A DNA stretch of 64,000 nt from DATFNI01 sp963787205 (GTDB lineage: Bacteria; Bacteroidota; Rhodothermia; Balneolales; DATFMH01). Shown piece by piece: positions 46,169 to 53,616 of the stretch. Below the pieces are notes generated by a model. It searched no databases and was not told the DNA's origin. It saw only the letters and a program-made list of their open reading frames with translations. The position numbers and the translations under genes are program-made. Position 1 is the first letter of the stretch; each line of letters opens with the position of its first letter. The stretch lies in contig CAWBCD010000007.1 in assembly GCA_963787205.1 (NCBI GenBank), positions 124,001 through 188,000 on the forward strand, read 5' to 3'.

Positions 46169-47377
46169 TTATGAATCAACTGATGCGGTGGGAGAGTGCG
46201 ATTGACTCGTGTTCCAGACTGGATTCAACCAATCATCAACTCGATCATATAAGAGTTGAAACAGGCTTCTACTTGTTATGATGAATCGACCCTGCAGAGT
46301 CATGCCTTTTTTTACGTACCCCCGAAATCCGTTGGCAAGTGCCAGGTAAGGCTGATTCAGTCTGCATCGTACTTTGAAAACCGGTTGGTTATTTATCATA
46401 GACACATCATTGGATATTTCAACAATATGCCCGTTGATGGTTCCCCATTGATTATAGTTAAACGCGTCGATCTGGAAGCGACCGGTCATTCCTATCCTGA
46501 GTATTCCGATGTTCCTGGGTATCACATAACATTCTGCTATGAGTCCGGTATCCGGAGATATTTCTGCCAGTTTTTGATTGGGAGACAGGTAACTCCCCTC
46601 GGAGATACCGTTCAGATTTTGTATGGTTCCGGTAACCGGTGCTCTCAGGGTATACTGCTTTATCTTTGACAGCAATTCTCGGTGTGTGCTCACAAGTTGA
46701 TCCATTTCTTTTTGATTCTGGTCCAGCTTAAGCTGCCATTGTCTGATCTGTTCGGTCAGCTGGACTTCGAAGGTGTTTCTCACCATAAACAGATCATATT
46801 CACTCTCCTGGTATTGCGACTTACTCACGGCTTTTTTTCGATATAAATATTCATCCTGCCGAAATATCCGCCTCTTGTTTTGGATTTGTTTCTTGTCATT
46901 TATCAGCAATTCACGAAAATGGAAGAATGATTGTCTGTAGGCAGGAGATTTTAATCCGTAGGAGAGATTAGTTGAAAAAACCGATGAAGAATCTAACCCC
47001 GTGAGTAATTTCAAATCGTGAATCAAAGGACGTAGTTTTGCCTGTTGTTTCTGATTAAGCAGAAGCCTGCTTCGGATTCCCGAAGTTTCGATTGTTGCGA
47101 TGATATCACCCTTTGTTACCCGTTCATTTTCGTGTGCTCTCAAGGAAATGATCTTACCGGAAACAAGAGACGTGATGGTATTGGTTTCAACTACAGGTCG
47201 AATGATCCCGCGGCTCGATACGCTCACGTCGACATCCATATACGGCAGCAGGAGTAAAACAGAAATCAAAACGATTATCACGGAACTATAAAGAACCTGG
47301 GAAGAAACCGTGTTATTCCAAATGTGATACTCCGATGAATACTCAATAATCTCCCTGGGAAATAAGTGTTTCTCCAT
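46169..47377 (-). CDS. HlyD-family membrane fusion protein
   Basis: The 402-residue protein has one N-terminal membrane helix (VLYSSVIIVLISVLLLLPY). It then has the split lipoyl/barrel-sandwich region (GKIISLRAHENERVTKGDIIATI ... LRAPVTGTIQNL, given in parts), a helical hairpin and a beta-barrel part. These are marks of HlyD adaptors of type I or bacteriocin exporters. It would bridge the C39 exporter to an outer-membrane channel, which is not encoded nearby. Confidence 0.88.
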   Translation of the reverse strand: MEKHLFPREIIEYSSEYHIWNNTVSSQVLYSSVIIVLISVLLLLPYMDVDVSVSSRGIIRPVVETNTITSLVSGKIISLRAHENERVTKGDIIATIETSGIRSRLLLNQKQQAKLRPLIHDLKLLTGLDSSSVFSTNLSYGLKSPAYRQSFFHFRELLINDKKQIQNKRRIFRQDEYLYRKKAVSKSQYQESEYDLFMVRNTFEVQLTEQIRQWQLKLDQNQKEMDQLVSTHRELLSKIKQYTLRAPVTGTIQNLNGISEGSYLSPNQKLAEISPDTGLIAECYVIPRNIGILRIGMTGRFQIDAFNYNQWGTINGHIVEISNDVSMINNQPVFKVRCRLNQPYLALANGFRGYVKKGMTLQGRFIITSRSLFQLLYDRVDDWLNPVWNTSQSHSPTASVDS

Positions 47378-47446
47378 AACTCAAGTCTTCTCTCTTGATT
47401 TTTAAATACTTAGATAACAGAAATATGCTGTATGAAAAATCGAATA

Positions 47447-48031
47447 CTAATCAACCAATTCGAAACCCATTCTATTAGGTAAATCTCTGATTTTTTGTGA
47501 CTGTCTTAGTCCTTTTGTGGCAAGGAAAACCATGATATCGCCTGCAGCGCCGCTTGTGAAAATGATACCATAGACAGTTAGGTAAATATTCCCATATATC
47601 AGCCCAATCACTGTCGGAATAAAACCGATCATCAATCCAGGCATGATTATTCCGGTTCTAAAAGCGTGAATATTCAATGAATCTTTACAGTGTACATAAA
47701 ATAAAAGTGGCTTTTTCTTGAATCCAAATTGAATAGATTTAAAACTATTTTTTGATAATATCATAAAGAAAAAGGCATGTATTAGCTCATGTAAGATAAT
47801 TCCAAATATAATAGAAACTGTACCCCCAAAAAATATTTTCATGAAAAAATATATGTATGCTAATAAACCATCATTCAAGAGTAAATCAACTAATTTTTTA
47901 AAACCAAGAAATAAACTGTCTCCCCACAGAAGGCAATACATGAATCCTACAACAATTATGTTGTAAAGGGTAAATTTCTTCGTAAATGAAATGATTTCTT
48001 GTTCGTTGTAAGAAATGTGAGTCGCCAACAT
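47447..48031 (-). CDS. Membrane metalloprotease-like protein (DUF3267-like)
   Basis: The 194-residue protein has about four membrane segments and an HExxH motif (ILHELIHAFFF: His81, Glu82, His85) inside the third segment, then 'SFKSIQFGFKKKPLLFYVHC'. This is the build of DUF3267/M50-like small membrane proteases. Lying between the precursors and the export genes, it may be the self-immunity protein, as CAAX-type membrane proteases are in some lactic acid bacteria, or a second processing enzyme. The function is inferred. Confidence 0.7.
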   Translation of the reverse strand: MLATHISYNEQEIISFTKKFTLYNIIVVGFMYCLLWGDSLFLGFKKLVDLLLNDGLLAYIYFFMKIFFGGTVSIIFGIILHELIHAFFFMILSKNSFKSIQFGFKKKPLLFYVHCKDSLNIHAFRTGIIMPGLMIGFIPTVIGLIYGNIYLTVYGIIFTSGAAGDIMVFLATKGLRQSQKIRDLPNRMGFELVD

Positions 48032-48067
48032 CTTTATACAATCATTGATTAATAAGAATTTTTTAAA

Positions 48068-48104
48068 TACCTAGTTTGTGTCAGGAAAGACAACAAACCA
48101 GGTA
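48068..48104 (-). terminator. Hairpin between precursor and export genes
   Basis: On the minus strand TACCTGGTTTGT and ACAAACTAGGTA pair over 12 bases (one G-U) around a 13-base loop. It lies directly after the precursor at 48122 and 37 bases before the HExxH gene. An A/T-rich but not pure T tract follows, so partial termination or transcript protection is likely, giving more precursor than export machinery. Confidence 0.55.
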
Positions 48105-48121
48105 TAGTCATTGCTAGTTAT

Positions 48122-48343
48122 TTAGTTTGTAAGCCATTTGACTCCGTAATAAATGGCTACACCTACAAGAACTCCTGCAGCTAATACAAGTAAGCCTCCA
48201 CCTACAGCTGCGGCAACAGCAGCAGCACCTGTCAGGACAACACCACCATTGGTAGTGGAAAGTTCTTTTTTATTTAATTCGGTCACATTAAACTGAGATA
48301 AGTTTTCTAAACCGTAGTCACTTTTTATAAGTACATTTTCCAT
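48122..48343 (-). CDS. Double-glycine bacteriocin-like precursor A
   Basis: The 73-residue peptide starts behind AAGAGG. Residues 1-34 are a leader ending LNKKELSTTNGG, matching the C39 cleavage rule. The predicted 39-residue core is Gly/Ala/Val-rich and membrane-active in look, with GVLVG (a GxxxG motif) and the end YYGVKWLTN. It shares the leader word VTEL with precursor B. The mature peptide could be one half of a two-peptide bacteriocin or a secreted signal; the sequence alone does not decide. Confidence 0.82.
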   Translation of the reverse strand: MENVLIKSDYGLENLSQFNVTELNKKELSTTNGGVVLTGAAAVAAAVGGGLLVLAAGVLVGVAIYYGVKWLTN

Positions 48344-48382
48344 TTTTAAATGCCTCTTGAGTTTATAGTTATTTTTAATTGT

Positions 48383-48571
48383 CTAGTCAGTAGCTGCTGC
48401 TGCAGCTACGCCAGCACCAACCCCCGCGATAAATATGGCACCGGTGGCCGCTGCAACTTCTTCGGCTGTAAAAATAGTACCGAGGATTATTAGAGTAATA
48501 AAGCCTCCGAAAGTTGCCTCTATCGATTCGGAATCCAATTCAGTTACTCCCATTTTTCTGAGATCCTTCAT
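48383..48571 (-). CDS. Double-glycine bacteriocin-like precursor B
   Basis: The 62-residue peptide begins behind GGAGG. A 23-residue leader ends VTELDSESIEATFGG. The predicted core is also 39 residues, hydrophobic at the start (FITLIILGTIF) and Ala/Gly-rich at the end (GVGAGVAAAAATD) with a GxxxG motif. It precedes precursor A by 39 bases on the same transcript. Equal core length, shared leader words and GxxxG motifs in both peptides suggest they act together. Confidence 0.82.
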   Translation of the reverse strand: MKDLRKMGVTELDSESIEATFGGFITLIILGTIFTAEEVAAATGAIFIAGVGAGVAAAAATD

Positions 48572-48655
48572 AGTAGTACCTCCAGTTATTGTTTGATTAC
48601 TTCTGATTGGAACTACTTTTAATAAATAACCATCGGTTGAAATATTCCATACCTC

Positions 48656-49339
48656 CTAAGAAGTATTTTTTAACAGGATCTGTACTTTTTCAGGATCAGT
48701 GACGATTGAGGAAAGTGTTCTGATTTCACCTAGTTTCTGGGCTGCTAAAATGTTAAGATTGTATTGATTTGGTAGACTCAGTTTTCGTCGAATTTCCTTT
48801 CTTTGGGTTTTTACGGTATGCACCGAACGATACCGTTTTTGCGCTATCCTGGAACTCGTATTTCCGCCGGCTATCTCCAAAAGTATTTCAAGTTCACTTC
48901 TGGTTAGCGGTTTGGGTAGTTTTCTATGCAAGAGCTTCCGCTGTTGCTGTAGCCAGTCTGATTCCAGGAATGATCGTGTGCACGGGCTGATGAACCATTC
49001 CCCTCTGATGATCTTTTTGATGGCTCCGGGTAATACTTCAAAGCCATCGGCAGGGGTGATATAGCCACCTTTGTTTTGCTGCGGAAACTCAAATATTCTG
49101 TGAAGTTGTTTCAAGGCTCCGATGAAAAGAATGGGAGTAGTTGATGTTTTACTGATGTAGTTACTAATAAGATATTGGGATTCGATGAGATATAAATGGC
49201 TGGAATTGTTTTCGTTTATTCCTGTTCTTATTCCCTCTTTACGATTGATGATCTCAATTCCAACATTGATACGGCCCATCAAACGTGTGATTGATTCCTG
49301 ATAAAATGCACGTGCCAATAAATGAATAGTGGTTTCCAT
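48656..49339 (-). CDS. LuxR-type transcription regulator
   Basis: A strong ribosome site (AGGAGG) precedes ATG 49339. The C-terminal third is a LuxR/GerE helix-turn-helix: LTRSELEILLEIAGGNTSSR followed by 'VHTVKTQRKEIRRKLSL'. The N-terminal 140 residues are an unrecognised sensor part. It ends 84 bases before precursor B on the same strand, so it probably controls the peptide genes. There is no histidine kinase or receiver domain, so the input could be a direct ligand. Confidence 0.82.
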   Translation of the reverse strand: METTIHLLARAFYQESITRLMGRINVGIEIINRKEGIRTGINENNSSHLYLIESQYLISNYISKTSTTPILFIGALKQLHRIFEFPQQNKGGYITPADGFEVLPGAIKKIIRGEWFISPCTRSFLESDWLQQQRKLLHRKLPKPLTRSELEILLEIAGGNTSSRIAQKRYRSVHTVKTQRKEIRRKLSLPNQYNLNILAAQKLGEIRTLSSIVTDPEKVQILLKNTS

Positions 49340-49751
49340 GATTCCTCCTATACCCGCTAACCTGACTCTCCTGTGAATTCATTTAGATACTCTAAGTCAA
49401 TGTAAATAGATGTATCCATGTAATGAACTGTTTATATAATAGAACCCGAAACAGAGTGATCGTTACATTAGATCCTTCACATCATTATGGATTGCTAAAA
49501 ATCGAATGGCTTGTCAGTTGGGAAGAATAAGAAACAGGTATTGGTCCGTACGCAAAAGAGAGGCTAAAGTACAGCCTGACACCTTTTTGTGATTTGTTTC
49601 TCAACTAACGCCCGAAACGTAACGCAAAGGTTTCTGTTCAAAAACATTCTGATCTTTCTCATGAGAACAGTATCGTCTTCGATGTCTTGGTACCTGTTCA
49701 TTCAAAATTCATCCCGAGGTTCGGGAATAATTTAAAATTGTTCCGAAGGAA
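49340..49751. other. Gene-free stretch with AATTCAAAATT tract
   Basis: No gene is supported. An AT tract of the AATTCAAAATT family lies at 49698-49740, just past the end of the dehydrogenase gene. The promoter of the LuxR gene must lie near 49350-49450. Confidence 0.4.
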
Positions 49752-51893
49752 CTAAAGGCTGAATGCCACATACGCATCCCCGCTCCTGGTACCGAGCTTG
49801 CCGCCGCCGCAGGCGATGACGATGTATTGTTTCCCATTCACCATGTACGTACTGGGGGTAGCATAGCCGGCTGCAGGAAGATCTGTTTTCCAGAGAAGAT
49901 CGCCCGTTTTCTTGTCGAAGACACGGAATTCCTGGTCTTTGGTAGCCGCAATGAAAATCAGACCTCCGGCCGTAACGACCGGTCCGCCATAGTTTTGAGT
50001 GCCGGTTACCGGGATACCTTTCTTTATCAGTTCCTTGTATTCTCCCAGAGGTTTCTGCCAGACGATGTCGCCCGTATTCAGGTTGATGGCAGTGAGCGTT
50101 CCCCAGGGTGGTTTGTTGGCAGGATATCCATTCGGATCCAGGAACTTTTTGTAACCGGTGTGAGCGTAGGGAAGAGTATTTTTACCGGCGGCTTTGAGTT
50201 TGTCTGAGGACTGTTCTGATGTTTTTTTGAAAAGATAATCCACTAACAGGTTCTGCTGGGTCTCTGTCAGCTGGTGAAAAGACGGCATAAATCCACCTCC
50301 ATTCTCGATCTTCAACCGTACCTTCTGTTCGGTAAGGGTATCGGAAATAGTAACAAGGGAGGGGAAATTGCTGTTTGGGTCGCCTTTCAGATCGGCACCA
50401 TGACAGGAGGCACAATGCATCAGGTAGAGGCTGCGTCCGGCCGCCAGCGGTGTTCCATCTTTTGTTGTAACCCGCATCAGTTGCAAGACCCAGCCGATGT
50501 TGTTGGCATTTACATACAGGTAGCCGGTAGTGGGATCATAAGCCGCGCCACCCCATTCACCTCCGCCATCATATCCGGGGAAAAGGAGAGTGCCCTGCAG
50601 ACTGGGTGGCGTAAAAAGGGAGCCGGTTTTAAAGTGCTTAAGGCTGTCGACGGCAAATTTATGTGCCTCGGGGGAGATATTGGTTGGTTCGAATTGTTGG
50701 GTTGCAAAGGACCGGGGTTTAAGAGAATAGGGCTGGGTCGGCCAGGTCTGCTCGCCAGGTATGTCGGAAGATGGAACGGGGCGTTCCTCCACGGGAAACA
50801 AGGGCTTCCCGGTATCACGGTCGAAGACAAACACAAAACCTTGCTTGGTGATCTGCGCGACGGCATCCATCCGTTTACCGTCGTGATTGATTGTGACAAG
50901 GTTGGGGGTCGATGGGGGATCGCGATCCCAAAGGTCGTGGTGGACCATCTGGTAATACCATACGAGCTTCCCTGTCGATGCATTTAGTGCTAATTCACAA
51001 TTGGCAAACAGGTCCTTGCCTATCCGGTTGCCTCCGTAGAAATCGAAAGCAGCCGAACCGGTTGGTATATAGACAATACCCCGTTTCTTATCGAGACTCA
51101 TCCCGGCCCAGTTATTAGCTGCACCCACCGATTTGTAAGCATCCGGAGGCCACGTGTTATAACCGGGCTCACCGGGCTGTGGGATCGTATGAAAAGTCCA
51201 TGCAATATGGCCTGTTCGTACATCATATGCCCTGATGTTACCGGGAGCGGCATCAGAACCTTCGGAGACGCGTGTGCCGACAATGATCAGGTTTTTATAT
51301 ACCACACCCGGTGTTGTCGATGTCACAAACAGCTTGCTGACATCACGGTCCAGATCGAGGCTGTCTTTGAGTGAACGTCGTCCATGATCTCCAAAGCTGT
51401 CGATCGGTTTTCCGGTTTCAGCATTCAGAGCATAGAGATAGGATCCGGCGACAAACAGGATGCGTTTATCGTTGCCGTCTGACCAGTAGGAAACGCCACG
51501 GTTTACACCCAATGGATTGTAAGTGGTATCGTGTGGGAAGGGATCAAAACGCCAGATCTGTTTTCCGTTTGACGCGTTGAGAGCGAACACCTTGAGTAGT
51601 GGTGAAGTACCATACAACACGCCATCAATGATCAGTGGATTGCACTGAATCTGGGATTGGGCATTCTTGTCCCCGGTGTGATACACCCAGGCCACTTTCA
51701 GGTTCTTGACATTCTGACGATTGATCTGCTCAAGCCTGGAATATTGACTGCCTGCCAGATCTCCCTGATATACCGCCCAGTTTTTCCCGGCACCCACGCG
51801 GTTGCCCCGGTTCTGGCAGGAAATGAATGTGAGCATGAAAAAGAGGTATGGCATAATCCACCTGCGGAGCAACACACGCGATGATCGGTTCAT
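49752..51893 (-). CDS. PQQ-dependent dehydrogenase lipoprotein with cytochrome c domain
   Basis: The 713-residue product has a lipoprotein signal (LTFISC) and the eight-bladed quinoprotein propeller: NWAVYQGDLAGSQYSRLEQI, 'NGKQIWRFDPFP', 'AFDFYGGNRIGKDLF' and 'YQMVHHDLWDRDPPSTP'. A c-type haem domain (CASCHG near residue 492) is inserted before the last blades (TAINLNTGDIVW). This is the layout of membrane-bound quinoprotein glucose/alcohol dehydrogenases. It oxidises a sugar or alcohol in the periplasm and passes electrons to its haem. No PQQ synthesis genes are near. Confidence 0.9.
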   Translation of the reverse strand: MNRSSRVLLRRWIMPYLFFMLTFISCQNRGNRVGAGKNWAVYQGDLAGSQYSRLEQINRQNVKNLKVAWVYHTGDKNAQSQIQCNPLIIDGVLYGTSPLLKVFALNASNGKQIWRFDPFPHDTTYNPLGVNRGVSYWSDGNDKRILFVAGSYLYALNAETGKPIDSFGDHGRRSLKDSLDLDRDVSKLFVTSTTPGVVYKNLIIVGTRVSEGSDAAPGNIRAYDVRTGHIAWTFHTIPQPGEPGYNTWPPDAYKSVGAANNWAGMSLDKKRGIVYIPTGSAAFDFYGGNRIGKDLFANCELALNASTGKLVWYYQMVHHDLWDRDPPSTPNLVTINHDGKRMDAVAQITKQGFVFVFDRDTGKPLFPVEERPVPSSDIPGEQTWPTQPYSLKPRSFATQQFEPTNISPEAHKFAVDSLKHFKTGSLFTPPSLQGTLLFPGYDGGGEWGGAAYDPTTGYLYVNANNIGWVLQLMRVTTKDGTPLAAGRSLYLMHCASCHGADLKGDPNSNFPSLVTISDTLTEQKVRLKIENGGGFMPSFHQLTETQQNLLVDYLFKKTSEQSSDKLKAAGKNTLPYAHTGYKKFLDPNGYPANKPPWGTLTAINLNTGDIVWQKPLGEYKELIKKGIPVTGTQNYGGPVVTAGGLIFIAATKDQEFRVFDKKTGDLLWKTDLPAAGYATPSTYMVNGKQYIVIACGGGKLGTRSGDAYVAFSL

Positions 51894-52357
51894 AGTCTCA
51901 TATTAGAATTTGGATTTTCGCTAGCTGGCAGATAAATCTAAAGTATTCAAAGGATAAGGGAAAGGATGGGGAAATTTTGAATGTTGAATTATTAGTTTTG
52001 AATTGTTTTTTACTCATGTTTGTCATTCCTCAAAAATATTGTTTCTGACTTTCAGGAGCCGGCATGATTATTAAGATCCTATTCCATATCCGAGACCACA
52101 GTTGGAAGATTTGTTGAGCAAATCAGGATATAAGACAGAAGAAATACGTAGGAATGACTTATTTATAGTACGTTTGTAAAGAAGAAATACCAATCTGATT
52201 GCCGAAACCGTCAATAAATCGTGTGTCCCGGTTAAGAAGTGCTAATTGTTGTGTATGGCAATCGCATAAGTTTACAGGAAGAAAAATATTTCAGAAAGCT
52301 TAGGAGAGGGTGTAAGATGAAATACTTCCAAAGCTTATAACCAATGGAGGAATAACT
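51894..52357. other. Gene-free stretch with AATTCAAAATT tract
   Basis: A tract of the TTGAATT family lies at 51973-52015, followed by a degenerate GTCATTCC word near 52021. No gene or RNA is supported. The GGAGG ribosome site of the next gene is at 52346-52350. Confidence 0.4.
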
Positions 52358-53095
52358 ATGGCAAGGGATAAATTGCAGATCTTTGGTCTGCTTTGCGCAC
52401 TATTGATTATTGGATATTCATGTGAAAACCAGGCACTCAATTCCGCAAATTCTGCACAAAATGGGTTTATCGAGTTGAAAGCAGGAAATGGAAATCTGCC
52501 GACTATGACAAGTTCCATAAAGCGTAATTTCACAGCCCACCTGAGTAGCGAGGATGGAACTCCGGCGGCTGACACGAAAGCTCAGGGAGAGGCAATTTTT
52601 CACATAAACAAGGAAGGGTCAGTTATATCCTATAAGTTGATTGTATCAAATATTGAAAATGTGCTCATGGCACAGATTCGTATCGTTCCTGGAGAGCAAT
52701 GGGATAATGGTGACGGACATGGTGACAACGAAGCCGGGGAAGGCGGATGTGGTGAACATGAAACCGGAGAAGAAGGATGTAATGGTGATGAAGGCGAAGA
52801 AGGCTGTGTTGGAAATGATGGCAGTCATGGTGGTATGGGGGGCAATGGCCAGGGGTGCCAGGTTGCCGTATGGCTGTATCCGGCGGGAGGACCGCCAACG
52901 CAACTGATCGAGGGACGTTTTGATGGGGTATTAGTTGAAGGAACTATTACAGCCGACGACCTTTGGGGTTCTATGAAGAGTAAAGGTCTGGATGCACTGA
53001 TTACGATAATTCGAAATGGCGGAGCCTATGTGTTGATTGCAACCTCCCAGTATCACGGATACCATGGCGGTGAGATTCGCGGTCAGATAAAATAG
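52358..53095 (+). CDS. CHRD-domain lipoprotein with Gly/Glu/Cys-rich insert
   Basis: The 245-residue product has a lipobox (IGYSC). A CHRD domain (chordin-like) is split in two: 'NFTAHLSSEDGTPAADTKAQ', 'ISYKLIVSNIENVLMAQIRI' and then 'VAVWLYPAGGPP' to 'YHGGEIRGQIK'. Residues about 113-167 are an insert almost only of Gly, Glu, Asp, Asn, His and four Cys (131, 141, 150, 167). In normal CHRD domains this is a short 'H.G..G..G.v' loop. The insert may bind metal ions. CHRD proteins are exported and poorly understood. Confidence 0.8.
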   Translation: MARDKLQIFGLLCALLIIGYSCENQALNSANSAQNGFIELKAGNGNLPTMTSSIKRNFTAHLSSEDGTPAADTKAQGEAIFHINKEGSVISYKLIVSNIENVLMAQIRIVPGEQWDNGDGHGDNEAGEGGCGEHETGEEGCNGDEGEEGCVGNDGSHGGMGGNGQGCQVAVWLYPAGGPPTQLIEGRFDGVLVEGTITADDLWGSMKSKGLDALITIIRNGGAYVLIATSQYHGYHGGEIRGQIK

Positions 53096-53223
53096 GTCCT
53101 GTGGTATAAATGATGCTTTTGGTACATCTTAAAAACCCACCTGCTCTACAGAAGGTCATGTTCTTTTGGCTTTGTCTTACATACATTAAAAAGAAATTCA
53201 AGTAATTCCTTTACTCATCCATT

Positions 53224-53263
53224 CATCGCCCTGCAACTTCATTTGAAGGGGAGCAGGGCGATG
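53224..53263. other. Strong hairpin after the CHRD gene
   Basis: CATCGCCCTGC at 53224-53234 and GCAGGGCGATG at 53253-53263 are perfect inverse copies. The 18-base loop holds a further CTTCA/TGAAG pairing. No T run follows, so it is a structured intergenic element or a weak transcript end about 130 bases beyond the CHRD stop. Confidence 0.5.
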
Positions 53264-53387
53264 ACATCTGCGTTGCACGGCAACAAACCGTCAATCAAAC
53301 ATTTCCCCTTGCTCAAACACATTTTTTTTGACTATACGTAAATGGTACAACAACTGCATAACAGAGGTTTTACAGTCGGGATTCTCT

Positions 53388-53486
53388 GGAAACCACAGGG
53401 ATCACTAAGGAGACACTATGTTCACAGAGCAATAAGGCTGAAATCGCTGTGCTCTCTGCGCAATTCTCTGTGTCCCCGGTGGTTTC
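53388..53486. repeat. Imperfect palindromic 'ACCACAGGG..CACAGAG' repeat
   Basis: GAAACCACAGGGATCACTAA and GACACTATGTTCACAGAG are mirrored by CTCTGCGCAATTCTCTGTGT and CCCCGGTGGTTTC. This is a known style of dispersed intergenic palindrome in many environmental genomes. A short open frame across it (53342-53548) is not a gene. The rest of 53096-53616 shows nothing further. Confidence 0.6.
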
Positions 53487-53616
53487 TATTACCCGTGTGC
53501 AATTTCCAGGCACCTATTGGCCTGATTCCGGATAGTCATTTTTTATAATTACTTTACTCTCTATATGTTAACGTTAACTGTTGATTCAGTTTTCCATCCA
53601 TCTAATACCTTGCGAT

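Noticed and set aside
50274..50987. 237-residue plus-strand frame
   Set aside because: Antisense shadow of the PQQ dehydrogenase, whose domains are complete.
53342..53548. 68-residue open frame
   Set aside because: It runs through the palindromic repeat at 53388-53486 and has no ribosome site.
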